Assembly (NCBI GenBank): GCA_035691485.1
Contig: DASSIZ010000122.1
Coordinates: 1-45,501, forward strand
From: Terriglobales bacterium
GTDB lineage: Bacteria > Acidobacteriota > Terriglobia > Terriglobales > Acidobacteriaceae
Direction: 5' to 3'
Length of the DNA stretch: 45,501 nt
The notes under the pieces are model-generated. The model was not told the DNA's origin. It made no database searches and was given only the letters and a program-made list of their open reading frames with translations. Below, in pieces: positions 16,620 to 24,933 of this stretch. How positions within the stretch are numbered: the first letter of the stretch is position 1; each line of letters begins with the position of its first letter. A program made the translations under genes and the position numbers.

Positions 16620-16991
16620 TTGCAGAGAGTTCTGCTTATTGACGATAGTCCGCTGCAACTTCGCGTGCGCGAGGCGATCTTGCGCGACGCCGGGATAGAG
16701 GTGTGCATCGCCACCACGGCGGAGAGCGCGCACGCCGTGCTGCGCAGCGAGAAAGTGGGAGACAGCATCGGTGTGATCGTCACCGACCACATCCTGCCGG
16801 GCGCCAGCGGGGCGGAGTTTGTGCGTCAACTGCGGCAACTCAAGCCCGCGGTGGCGGTGATTGTCATTACCGGCCTGCCCGAAGCGGAAGACGAATATGC
16901 GGGGCTCAATGTCGTTTTCCGGCAAAAGCCGGTACCCCCGCCGGAGTTGATTGCGCTAGTGCGCGATTGCATGAAGGACAACGCCGCTTAA
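16620..16991 (+). CDS. Stand-alone response-regulator receiver
   Basis: The 123-residue protein consists only of a receiver domain. It has the acidic pair LLIDDS (residues 7-8), the phosphoacceptor Asp in VTDHILPG, the Thr of VITGLPEA and the Lys of FRQKPVPP, so all phosphorylation residues are present. There is no output domain; it probably works by protein contacts in a phosphorelay. No partner kinase lies next to it. The only start codon in the open frame after the upstream stop is TTG at 16620, with a weak upstream site. It precedes the cytochrome c maturation genes but is separated from them by 168 bases that include a small hairpin (GTCCAA/TTGGAC near 17063). Confidence 0.88.
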   Translation: MQRVLLIDDSPLQLRVREAILRDAGIEVCIATTAESAHAVLRSEKVGDSIGVIVTDHILPGASGAEFVRQLRQLKPAVAVIVITGLPEAEDEYAGLNVVFRQKPVPPPELIALVRDCMKDNAA

Positions 16992-17159
16992 ACCGCGCCT
17001 GCCCAGCGACTCCCAAACATCAAGACTTGTGCGCGACCGGTTGCGCCCGCTTCGCTTTAACCGTCCAAAACCGCGGTTGGACTTCCGCGGTTCGCGTCCT
17101 TAGTTGCCGAGCGCCTGGGTTTCTGAAAAAATAGGCAGCACGGTGGTGAGTCCCTCCTA

Positions 17160-19208
17160 ATGCCATTGCTTGGAAGTTTCTCGCTGGTCCTCGCGCTAGC
17201 GCTCAGCCTGTATTGTTTTGTGGCAGGGGCGTTTGCGCTGTTCGGTCACGGCCCCGGCTACGAGCGCCTGGGCGAAACCGCGCGCCGGGCCGGCATCGCC
17301 GCCTGGGCTGCCATAGCGATTGCCGCTGCGGTGCTGGTAGTCGCCACGTTCCAGAACGATTTTTCCATCGCCTACATCCTCCACCACAGCAACCGCGACC
17401 TGGGCGCGCCTTACAAGTTCGCGGCGCTCTGGTCAGGCCAGGAAGGCTCGTTGCTGTTCTGGTCGCTGTTGCTGGCCAGCTACGGCCTGGTGTTGCGCAT
17501 GCGGCACAAGGTGGATACGCGGCTAGTGGCGTACGCATCGGTGGTCATTGCTGCGGTGCAGGCCTTCTTTCTGCTGCTGGTCAATTTTGCCGCGCCGCCG
17601 TTTGCGCTAACCCAAGGCGCCATTCCGGCGGACGGCAACGGACTGAACCCTCTGCTGCAGTATCCGGAAATGGTGATTCACCCGCCGATGCTCTATCTCG
17701 GCTACGTGGGATTCACGGTGCCTTTCGCCTTCGCGCTGGCGGCGCTGATCATGCGTTATCCGGGCGAGAAGTGGATCCACATCACCCGCCGCTGGACCAT
17801 GGTGACGTGGGGCTTCCTGACCTGCGGCATTTTCCTGGGTGCACACTGGGCGTACTCGGTGCTGGGCTGGGGCGGCTATTGGGGATGGGACCCGGTGGAG
17901 AATGCCTCGCTGATGCCCTGGCTCACCGGCACGGCTTTTCTGCACTCGGTGATGATGCAGGAAAAACGCGGCATGCTGAAGATGTGGAACATGTGGCTGA
18001 TATTCGCCACTTTCCTGCTGTCGATTTTCGGCACGTTCCTGACGCGCAGCGGCGTGGTCAGCTCGGTACACGCCTTTGCACAATCCTCGATCGGGGACTG
18101 GTTCGTCGGATTCCTGGCGCTGTCATTTGCGGTTTGTGTCTTCTTCTTTGTGAAGAACCGTTCCCATTTGAAGAGCGAGCACCGGTTGGAATCGCTGGTC
18201 TCGCGCGAATCCAGTTTCCTGTTCAACAACCTGATTCTGCTGGTCGCTTGCTTCACCGTGCTCTGGGGGACGCTGTTCCCGATCCTCAGCGAGTGGGTGC
18301 AGGGCCACAAGATCACCGTCGGTCCGCCATTTTTCAACCGGGTCAACATTCCGATCGCGTTGTTGCTTCTGCTGCTGACCGCGGTCGGACCGCTGCTGGC
18401 GTGGCGCAAGACGTCGCTGGAGAGCCTGAAGCGCAATTTTCTTGCGCCGACGCTGATTGCGGTCGGCGCAGTAGTGCTCCTGGTGGTGACGCCGCCATCG
18501 TGGGGCGGGCCGTTTGGAATGCGGCCCTGGCAAGATTCGTCTTACCTGTTCTCGCTGATGACGATCATGCTGTCGGTGCTGGTCGCGGCCACGGTGACCT
18601 CGGAGTTCGTGCGCGGCGGCAGGGTAATCGCTCGCCACACTTCGAGTTCTCTGTTGTCCGGGGTCCTGCAATTGACGCGGCGCAATACGCGACGCTACGG
18701 CGGATACATTGTGCACTTCGGTGTCATCGTCATCATGATTGGATTTGCCGGCGCTGCGTTCAATCGTGATACCGAGCACGAATTGGGCAACGGACAGCAG
18801 ATGTCTATCGGGCCGTACACGCTGGTGTGCCGCTCCTATACCGACGATGACAACCCGAATTACCGCAGCCAGTGGGCAATCATTGACGTCAGCAAGAACG
18901 GCAAGCCGGTGGCGACCATGTATCCCGAGCGCCGCTTCTACAAGGCGAGCCAGCAGACGGCGACGATCGTCGCCAACCGCTCGACCTTGAAAGAGGACCT
19001 GTATCTGGTTTACAGCGGGCTGAATGAAGACACCGGGCGGCCGATTATCCGCGCGCATTTGAATCCACTTGTCTTGTGGATCTGGATTGGGGTGCTGATC
19101 GTGATTGCCGGCACGGGCGTGGCCCTGGTGCCGAACGCGGCGCCAGTTCGCGCCACCGTCCCCGCGCGGGTTGCGGCCGCCGCCGAGCCGGTGGGAGCCG
19201 GACGATGA
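17160..19208 (+). CDS. ccmF: Cytochrome c maturation protein CcmF
   Basis: CcmF is the membrane core of the system I haem lyase that attaches haem to apocytochrome c in the periplasm. The 682-residue protein has many membrane helices and the tryptophan-rich haem-handling motif WGGYWGWDPVENASLMPWL from residue 237, preceded by IHPPMLYLGYVG with a conserved His. A periplasmic C-terminal segment and a last membrane helix (about 625-650) complete the usual architecture. Its stop overlaps the ccmH start by 4 bases (ATGA), so the two are translationally coupled. The ccmA-E genes are not in this window. Confidence 0.96.
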   Translation: MPLLGSFSLVLALALSLYCFVAGAFALFGHGPGYERLGETARRAGIAAWAAIAIAAAVLVVATFQNDFSIAYILHHSNRDLGAPYKFAALWSGQEGSLLFWSLLLASYGLVLRMRHKVDTRLVAYASVVIAAVQAFFLLLVNFAAPPFALTQGAIPADGNGLNPLLQYPEMVIHPPMLYLGYVGFTVPFAFALAALIMRYPGEKWIHITRRWTMVTWGFLTCGIFLGAHWAYSVLGWGGYWGWDPVENASLMPWLTGTAFLHSVMMQEKRGMLKMWNMWLIFATFLLSIFGTFLTRSGVVSSVHAFAQSSIGDWFVGFLALSFAVCVFFFVKNRSHLKSEHRLESLVSRESSFLFNNLILLVACFTVLWGTLFPILSEWVQGHKITVGPPFFNRVNIPIALLLLLLTAVGPLLAWRKTSLESLKRNFLAPTLIAVGAVVLLVVTPPSWGGPFGMRPWQDSSYLFSLMTIMLSVLVAATVTSEFVRGGRVIARHTSSSLLSGVLQLTRRNTRRYGGYIVHFGVIVIMIGFAGAAFNRDTEHELGNGQQMSIGPYTLVCRSYTDDDNPNYRSQWAIIDVSKNGKPVATMYPERRFYKASQQTATIVANRSTLKEDLYLVYSGLNEDTGRPIIRAHLNPLVLWIWIGVLIVIAGTGVALVPNAAPVRATVPARVAAAAEPVGAGR

Positions 19209-19687
19209 AAAGGGTCAAGCGTGCAGCTTCGCTCGTAGTTGTCTGCCTTGCCGTGCTTATTTTTGCGGGCGCGGGTGACGATCTCGGCGGCCGTTTCGAT
19301 TCGGTCGGACACAAGCTGATGTGCCGCTGCGGCTGTAACCAGGTGCTGCTGGAGTGCAACCACGTCGGCTGCACTTATTCCGAGGGAATGCGCAACGAAC
19401 TGATGGCCGGCCTGCAGCGCGGCGAAAGTGACGACCTGGTGATGCAGGGGTTTGTGCAGAAGTACGGGCCGACGGTTCTGGCTGCGCCGACCGCCACGGG
19501 ATTCAATCGCGTGGCATGGATCATGCCGTTCGCAGCGCTGAGCGGCGGGCTGTTGCTGGTGGTGCTGGTGGTGAAGGCTTGGAATACCCGGCGCGCTCCG
19601 GCGGTAGTGCCGGCCGCCGGACCCGGCCTCGACGCGCGTGAGATGGATGACCTGCGTCGGCGGGTGCACGAGGAGACGGAATTATGA
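19205..19687 (+). CDS. ccmH: Cytochrome c maturation protein CcmH
   Basis: The 160-residue protein begins at ATG 19205, overlapping ccmF by 4 bases. It has an N-terminal signal or anchor, a small periplasmic domain and a C-terminal membrane helix (about 102-122). CcmH reduces or holds apocytochrome cysteines before haem attachment; the classical motif is LRCxxC. Here the region reads LMCRCGCNQVLLECNHVGC (about residues 37-55), with six cysteines. The CxC/CxxxxxxxC spacing differs from the Escherichia coli type but resembles CcmH relatives of other soil bacteria. It ends in an ATGA overlap with the next gene. Confidence 0.9.
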   Translation: MKRVKRAASLVVVCLAVLIFAGAGDDLGGRFDSVGHKLMCRCGCNQVLLECNHVGCTYSEGMRNELMAGLQRGESDDLVMQGFVQKYGPTVLAAPTATGFNRVAWIMPFAALSGGLLLVVLVVKAWNTRRAPAVVPAAGPGLDAREMDDLRRRVHEETEL

Positions 19688-19971
19688 TGATTGCCGCCTG
19701 CGTGCTCATGACCGCCGCGCTTTTCTTTTACATTTTCTCGCTGCCGGCCCGGGTCGATCCCGGCGAGGAAAAGACAAGGCTGACCTTCCTCCGCGAGCGC
19801 AAGGAGATGGTGTACGAAAACCTCCGCGACCTGAACTTTGAATACAAGGCCGGCAAGTATCCCGAGGCCGATTACCAGACGATGCGGGCTGCCCTGGAAC
19901 AGGAAGCGGCGTCGTTGCTGGCCGAGATTGAGGGGCTGGAGAAAAGCGAGTACCGAGTAGCGAGTACTTAG
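19684..19971 (+). CDS. CcmI-like cytochrome c biogenesis protein
   Basis: The 95-residue protein starts at ATG 19684, overlapping ccmH by 4 bases. It has one N-terminal membrane helix (residues 3-20). A charged helical hairpin follows (about 33-85: RKEMVYENLRDLNFEYKAGK then YPEADYQTMRAALEQEA), which matches the N-terminal part of CcmI-type proteins that hold apocytochrome for the haem lyase. No TPR part is present. The last eight residues and the stop codon are supplied by a heptamer repeat (GAGTACC units), so the original C-terminus may have been altered. Confidence 0.75.
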   Translation: MMIAACVLMTAALFFYIFSLPARVDPGEEKTRLTFLRERKEMVYENLRDLNFEYKAGKYPEADYQTMRAALEQEAASLLAEIEGLEKSEYRVAST

Positions 19972-19987
19972 TACCGAGTACCGAGAG
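19946..19987 (+). repeat. Heptamer array at the end of the ccmI-like gene
   Basis: Units of the type GAGTACC (GAGTACC, GAGTAGC, GAGTACT, then GTACCGA twice) run across the 3' end of the ccmI-like gene. They encode SEYRVAST and the TAG stop. Confidence 0.75.
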
Positions 19988-20036
19988 ACAAGGTCATAGG
20001 ATTGGGCAGTACATTTTTGTGCGCGGAGTAAGACTA

Positions 20037-21350
20037 TTGAAGCTGCAATTGAAAATGGCAGTTCTGGCGGCGCTATTGAACCTTGCCGCATTCGCATCTG
20101 CCGAAACCCTCGGTGGAACTGTGACCAATGGCACCACCGGCAAGCCGGCCGCGGGCGATGATGTCGTCCTGCTCACGCTGGCGCAGGGCATGCAGGAATC
20201 GGGCAGGACCAAGACCGACGCGCAAGGCAGGTTCAGCTTTGACAACGCTTCCGCAGGACCGCACCTGGTGAGGGTGAATCACCAGGGAGTGAATTATTTT
20301 CCAGCCGGCGGGCCGATCCGTCCCGGGACGACCATGACGGAAATCAAAGTTTACGATGCCGCGAAGAAACTGGATGGCATTAGCGAGAACGTGCGGGTCA
20401 TGCGGGTGCAGGCCGACCAGAAGTCGCTGCAGGTAATCGAACTGATCTCGCTCAAGAACAGCTCCAACCCGCCGCGTTCGCTCATGTCGGATCGCACCTA
20501 CGAGATCACGCTGCCGGAGGGGGCACAGGTGGATGAAGGCGTGGCGCAGGGCCCCGGCGGCATGCCGGTAAATTCCGCGCCGGTGCCTTCCGACAAGGCC
20601 AAGGGAAAATATTATTTCGTATTCCCGATCCGCCCGGGGGAGACACGCTTCCAGGTGGCGTATCACCTGCCGTACTCAGGGGAAGCGACGCTGAGGCCGA
20701 AGGTCACGGGGAAGCTGGAGCACTTTGCCGTCATGCTGCCCAAGAGCATGGAATTCGGCGCGAAAAACAGCGGGATTTATTCCACGGTGAACGATGAAAA
20801 CGGACAAGCCAACCTGCAGGTTGCGACCCAGGTGACGCCGGAAAAAGATCTCAGTTTCCGTGTCGCGGGAACGGGCATGCTCGCCGACCAGCAAGGAGCG
20901 CCGGGCGGACAGCAGGAAGCTGGCGCCGGTGGCGCCATGGGTGCCGGCGACGGGGCGCGCCCCGGCGGTGGGTTGGGAACGCCGGAGGGCACGCCGGATC
21001 CTATCCACAAATATCGTTGGGCGATATTAGGGGCATGCCTGGCGCTGCTCGCCGCCGGCGGAGGTTGGGTGGCAACGCGCAACCAGCCTGCTGCGCCTGT
21101 GCCGACCGCGCCGATGCAAAGATCCGCGGCAACCGTTGCTCCTGTCTTCAGTTCGCAGCCGCAAAACACTTCCACCGCGACCGCACCGCGGTCGTCCATG
21201 CTCCTGGAGGGTTTGAAAGAAGAGCTGTTCCAGTTGGAAGTGGAGCGCCAGCAGGGCCGCATCTCGGATGCCGAGTACCAGCAGGCGAAATCAGCGCTGG
21301 ATCAAACGCTGCAGCGCGCGCTGCAACGCGCCAAGGCGAACCCGGCGTAG
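20037..21350 (+). CDS. Envelope protein: carboxypeptidase-regulatory-like domain, TM helix, SHOCT-like tail
   Basis: The 437-residue protein (TTG 20037, GGAG about 10 bases upstream; GTG 20019 is an alternative) has a signal peptide ending near FASAE. A beta-sandwich domain of the carboxypeptidase-regulatory type follows (GTVTNGTTGKPAAGDDVVLL to GRFSFDNASAGPHLVRV), then a second beta-rich region to about 275 and a Gly-rich linker. A membrane helix lies at about 328-347, ahead of a cytoplasmic tail with a two-helix segment, LKEELFQLEVERQQGRISDA then EYQQAKSALDQTL. The tail resembles the helical hairpin of the preceding ccmI-like protein. The position after ccmFH suggests a role in cytochrome c or envelope assembly; that is inference. 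Confidence 0.75.
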   Translation: MKLQLKMAVLAALLNLAAFASAETLGGTVTNGTTGKPAAGDDVVLLTLAQGMQESGRTKTDAQGRFSFDNASAGPHLVRVNHQGVNYFPAGGPIRPGTTMTEIKVYDAAKKLDGISENVRVMRVQADQKSLQVIELISLKNSSNPPRSLMSDRTYEITLPEGAQVDEGVAQGPGGMPVNSAPVPSDKAKGKYYFVFPIRPGETRFQVAYHLPYSGEATLRPKVTGKLEHFAVMLPKSMEFGAKNSGIYSTVNDENGQANLQVATQVTPEKDLSFRVAGTGMLADQQGAPGGQQEAGAGGAMGAGDGARPGGGLGTPEGTPDPIHKYRWAILGACLALLAAGGGWVATRNQPAAPVPTAPMQRSAATVAPVFSSQPQNTSTATAPRSSMLLEGLKEELFQLEVERQQGRISDAEYQQAKSALDQTLQRALQRAKANPA

Positions 21351-21420
21351 GGTTCTGGTTTTTCCATCCGGACGCCAACCGATTTTTCTTACGCGGCATC
21401 TTTCACAGCGGAGGATTGCC

Positions 21421-21843
21421 ATGCCCGTGTTGCAGAAAAGTGTCGCCGCGCTCGCCCACAAAATGCCGAAAGTCATCAGCCCCAAGACCCACGCGATCGC
21501 CGATTACGCCACCATCGGCGCTTTCGGCTTGCTGGCGGGCATCCTCTGGGGCCGCAACAAGCGCGCCGCCATCAGCGCGCTGATCTGCGGGGGCGCGGAA
21601 CTGACAACTACGCTGCTGACGGATCTTCCCGGCGGCATGGCCGACGTCATCAGCCTTCCTGCCCACGTCAAGATCGACTTTGCATTGGCCGCCGCGGCCA
21701 GCGCCCTTCCCAGCTTCCTGGGATTCGACGATGGTTCCGAGGCCAAATGGTTCCGCATTCTCGGCCTGAACATCACCACTGTCGCCGCCATGACCGAGAC
21801 CGGAAGCGTGCGCCGCCGGCAGGTCCGCCGCCGGGCAGCCTGA
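21421..21843 (+). CDS. Small membrane protein of unknown function
   Basis: The 140-residue protein starts at ATG 21421, with GGAGG 6-7 bases upstream. It has hydrophobic segments at about 31-46 (YATIGAFGLLAGILWG), 52-68 and 82-102, and a final one near 115-128. An Arg-rich cytoplasmic tail (RRRQVRRRAA) follows. The pattern SPKTHAIADYATIGAF and AELTTTLLTDLPGGMADVIS looks like a conserved integral membrane protein, possibly with Pro-Gly turns at helix ends. I do not recognise a named family. It lies 70 bases after the previous gene on the same strand. Confidence 0.7.
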   Translation: MPVLQKSVAALAHKMPKVISPKTHAIADYATIGAFGLLAGILWGRNKRAAISALICGGAELTTTLLTDLPGGMADVISLPAHVKIDFALAAAASALPSFLGFDDGSEAKWFRILGLNITTVAAMTETGSVRRRQVRRRAA

Positions 21844-21998
21844 AAACTGCTTTAGTCCTAAGTTCACCGGCCCGAACAGCCGACTTCGACAGAGGTCTTA
21901 GCGACTGCCCTACGCAAGCCAAAAGCGGGTTCGAGTGGGCCACCCGTCCGATATCGACGGATTGAAATCCGCACACATTTTTCCACCTCACCCGAAGA

Positions 21999-22014
21999 TG
22001 TGATGGTTATCACG
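21999..22014. promoter_or_regulatory. CRP-type operator candidate
   Basis: TGTGATGGTTATCACG has the TGTGA-N6-TCACA layout of CRP/FNR-family sites with a single mismatch. It is centred about 57 bases before the start of the cyclic-nucleotide-binding-domain gene at 22064, a normal distance for transcriptional control. Confidence 0.5.
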
Positions 22015-22063
22015 GCAGCGTCGCCAATAAGGGCGTACAAGCTTGGCTTACGCTGGAGGCATC

Positions 22064-22528
22064 ATGGCGACCAAAGCTCATTCCAACCTGCCTTCCAAGT
22101 CGAGTGAGGCGTTCACCGGGCATCCCGATCTGCGCGCCGGTTTTGAGAAGTTGGCCTCGGCCAAGTTCTATCCCCAAGGCACTGTGCTGTTCCGTCGCGG
22201 AGAGCCGTCGCGGGGCGTTTACCTGCTTATCGAGGGGAAAGCGAATCTCTCATTGCCCGCCGATAACGGACGCTCTGTCGTGTTCCGCAATGTGGGCCCC
22301 GGCTACGTGCTGGGATTGCCCGGCACCATCCTGGAGCGCAGCTACCTGTTTACGGCGGAACTCATCGAGGACGCGCAAGTCGCTTTCATTCCCGCCGCCG
22401 ACATTGTTGATTTTCTCAAGCATCGCGGGGACCTCTGCTTCGAGGTGGTGCAGATGCTCGGTTGCGAACTGATGGAGTTTCCCAATGCGATCCGCAAGCG
22501 CGCTCGCAGGCGGCGCACCAACGCGTAA
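22064..22528 (+). CDS. Cyclic-nucleotide-binding (cNMP) domain protein without HTH
   Basis: The 154-residue protein (ATG 22064, GGAGG 6 bases upstream) is a single Crp-like beta-barrel. It includes FYPQGTVLFRRGEPSRGVYLL (about 38-58), IEGKANLSLPADNGRSVVF, and GPGYVLGLPGTILERSYLFT where cNMP-binding proteins have the phosphate-binding cassette. A long C-helix region (about 110-140) ends in a basic tail, RKRARRRRTNA. The DNA-binding helix-turn-helix of Crp/Fnr regulators is absent. It may act as a sensor that controls a partner, or the basic tail may contact nucleic acid; both are inference. Confidence 0.8.
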   Translation: MATKAHSNLPSKSSEAFTGHPDLRAGFEKLASAKFYPQGTVLFRRGEPSRGVYLLIEGKANLSLPADNGRSVVFRNVGPGYVLGLPGTILERSYLFTAELIEDAQVAFIPAADIVDFLKHRGDLCFEVVQMLGCELMEFPNAIRKRARRRRTNA

Positions 22529-22561
22529 CTGAGCTCCAGATGTCGCGGGAATGGTCCGCAC

Positions 22562-24721
22562 TTATCTCGGCCTGGCCAACACCAGCGTGATGTCGTCCGG
22601 TTGTTCGGCTCCGCCGATCCAATCCAGCACCGCCGACATTACCAGGTCTGAGATGCGTGCCAGCGGCAGCCGATGGTTTTCGCGGACCAGGTCCACCAGT
22701 CGCTGTTCTCCGAATTCTCCAAAATCGTTTTCCGGCTCGGTAATGCCGTCGCTGTAGGCAATGAAAATGTCACCCGGCGCGAGCTGAACCCTGGTCTCCT
22801 CGTAGGGAACGGCGTCGAACAGGCCGACGACGGTCCCGCCAACATCGAGCCTCTTCGTCGAACCATCCGTCTGCAGCAGCAGCGGCGCGAGGTGCCCGGC
22901 GTTGCAGTAGCTCAGGCCGCTGTTATGGCTGTCGTAGGTGCTGAAAAACAGCGTCGCGTATTTTTCCAGCGGCGTGCTGTGATAGAGCTGGCGGTTGAGC
23001 AGGGTCATGACCGCCGCCGGCGAGAGATCGCCGTTGGCATACGCCAGTGCCGTTCCGCTGTATTCGCTGTCGCCATGCCTTGATCCAGCCGACATCGCCG
23101 GAGTGACCACGGCCTGCAATGCGTAAGCGCGGACGGCGGAGTGGATGGTCGCCATCAGCAGCGCCGCCGAAATGCCTTTTCCGCTCACGTCCCCTACCGC
23201 CAGCGCCACCTTACCGGCCTCGAGCGGCAGGAAGTCGTAATAGTCACCACTGACGGTACGCGCGGGCCGGCAGATACCGTGCACCTCGAGCGCCGGTATC
23301 TCCGCCGTCTGCCGGGGAAACAGCTGGGCCTGGACTTCCTGCGCGATCACCAGCTCGTTTTCCATCCGCTGCTTTTCCTTTTGTTCCAGCAACAGGCGTT
23401 GCAGGGATGCGGTCATCGAATTGAACGAGCCTTCCAGGGCGGCGAGCTGGTCCTCGCTCCGGATCTCGATGCGATGATTGAATTCTCCGCGGTTCACGTG
23501 CAGCGTGCCGCGATACAGCGCCGCCACCGATCCGGTGATCGTCCGCGTCAGCCGCACGCCGATGATCAGTGCCAGCAGTTCGATGATTCCGAACAACACC
23601 ACCACGACCACCAGTACGCCGACAATAAACGTCGCGGTCTGGCCGACGGTCCGGAACAGGCGGTCGTAGAGAAGCGAGGGCCGCGTGACCACTGCCAGCA
23701 GCGCGGTGCGCTTGGTGCCGGAATTCCAATCCAACACCTCGAGCAGGCTGCCGCCGGTAATTTCGCGGTCAAAGCGGTTGACGGGCGGAGGCAGCTTTCC
23801 TGCCTTCACCGTGGCGGGTGTGCCCGCGCCGGACTCGCGGCCGATTTCCAGCCGCTCATTCCCAATCGCGAGTTGCGTGCCCTTTTGCTGGCCGGCACTG
23901 GCCGACGATTTCGCCACTCCCTTGTTGTCGGAATCTGGAGAAGAGGAAGTAAACAGCGACAGCGAAACTTGTCCGACTTCCGCGCTTACCTTGCCCAGCA
24001 GTTTCTCGTCGAGCGGCACGCTGGAAATCAGCACCAGTTCACCCTTCGCGGCGGGAACAGCGTCGCAGGCGCGCAGGAGGATCTGCCCACGGTCGAGTGC
24101 GACCGTTTGGATGGCTTTCCCTTGGTGCGGCGGCAAGGGCGCGGGCGTTGCCCGCGCGGGAAAAGTGTAGGCTTTGCCGTCGTACCAGGCGGTAATTTCG
24201 CGCGCCGGATAAGCGGGCTCGCGTTCGGCGGCTTCGTGCTGCAATAGTTCCAGCAGCGGCGTGGAAGGGATGCGGTCAGCAACACGGAACGCGAGGTGCC
24301 CATTGAGCGCGCTCAAGGTCGCGATGTCGCTGCGGATATCGGAAGCGGCCACATAGGTGGCAAACTGCCACGCGAACAGGTAAGCGGTGATCACGCCGAT
24401 GGTGAGCAGCAGGATCACGGGGATGACGCCGATAAAGACATAGGTGACGACCAACCGGTTCCGCAGGCGCCACATCAGCTTGCGCCGCGCCCAGCGCAGC
24501 CCGAGCGCGAGGGCCAGAACCGCGGTTACGTAAGCCAGGAACCCGGTCCACCACATCAGGCCGGTGCTGCCGCCACGGGTCAGCAGCAGGGAAATCGACC
24601 AGATCGCAAGCAACAGCAGGTCCAGCCCGGCGAAGTACGCCGTGATGCGGGCCAGCCGGCTCATGCGCGGCCAGTACAAGTAAAACTGCCGGCGCAGATA
24701 ACGATGGGCGACGGATAACAT
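22562..24721 (-). CDS. Membrane PP2C-type phosphatase with HAMP domain (RsbU/SpoIIE family)
   Basis: The 719-residue protein has N-terminal membrane helices (about 25-48, 58-78, 92-115), an extracytoplasmic sensor region and another helix near 370-395. A HAMP linker (GVRLTRTITGSVAALYRG, about 395-450) leads into a coiled coil. The C-terminal SpoIIE phosphatase domain has the metal-binding motifs SGDYYDFLPL, VGDVSGKGISAALLMA, YSDGITEPENDFGEFG and PDDITLVLA. Such proteins dephosphorylate anti-sigma-factor antagonists to release a sigma factor or control a partner-switching module. No such partners lie next to it. A -10 box (TATAAT, minus strand 24753-24748) lies 26 bases upstream. Confidence 0.93.
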   Translation of the reverse strand: MLSVAHRYLRRQFYLYWPRMSRLARITAYFAGLDLLLLAIWSISLLLTRGGSTGLMWWTGFLAYVTAVLALALGLRWARRKLMWRLRNRLVVTYVFIGVIPVILLLTIGVITAYLFAWQFATYVAASDIRSDIATLSALNGHLAFRVADRIPSTPLLELLQHEAAEREPAYPAREITAWYDGKAYTFPARATPAPLPPHQGKAIQTVALDRGQILLRACDAVPAAKGELVLISSVPLDEKLLGKVSAEVGQVSLSLFTSSSPDSDNKGVAKSSASAGQQKGTQLAIGNERLEIGRESGAGTPATVKAGKLPPPVNRFDREITGGSLLEVLDWNSGTKRTALLAVVTRPSLLYDRLFRTVGQTATFIVGVLVVVVVLFGIIELLALIIGVRLTRTITGSVAALYRGTLHVNRGEFNHRIEIRSEDQLAALEGSFNSMTASLQRLLLEQKEKQRMENELVIAQEVQAQLFPRQTAEIPALEVHGICRPARTVSGDYYDFLPLEAGKVALAVGDVSGKGISAALLMATIHSAVRAYALQAVVTPAMSAGSRHGDSEYSGTALAYANGDLSPAAVMTLLNRQLYHSTPLEKYATLFFSTYDSHNSGLSYCNAGHLAPLLLQTDGSTKRLDVGGTVVGLFDAVPYEETRVQLAPGDIFIAYSDGITEPENDFGEFGEQRLVDLVRENHRLPLARISDLVMSAVLDWIGGAEQPDDITLVLARPR

Positions 24722-24747
24722 GCCGAGACTTTCCAGGCTGAGGGTTG

Positions 24748-24753
24748 ATTATA
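24748..24753 (-). promoter_or_regulatory. -10 box of the SpoIIE-type phosphatase gene
   Basis: A perfect TATAAT on the minus strand lies 26 bases before the phosphatase ATG. The -35 region is poor, so the full promoter is uncertain. Confidence 0.4.
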
Positions 24754-24892
24754 GCTGGCCCGGTTTGCTTAACCCGGGCGACAGAAGAGCAATTTGTTGC
24801 CCATTCGAGATACGCAGCCGTCCCGCTACGGGTTCATTTTGCACAGATTAGTTTTTAGAAATTCACAGAAAAAAACTTCACAATCTGCGTTC

Positions 24893-24909
24893 TGTCACCA
24901 TTGGTGACA
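24893..24909. promoter_or_regulatory. Perfect 17-base palindrome, candidate operator
   Basis: TGTCACCATTGGTGACA is a perfect inverted repeat (8-base arms, one central base) in the divergent gap between the phosphatase and receiver genes. It lies 12-28 bases before a possible -10 box (TATCCT, 24921-24926) of the receiver gene, so a bound dimer would overlap the -35 region. Confidence 0.5.
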
Positions 24910-24933
24910 AGTCCCGGGTGTATCCTTTTGCGG

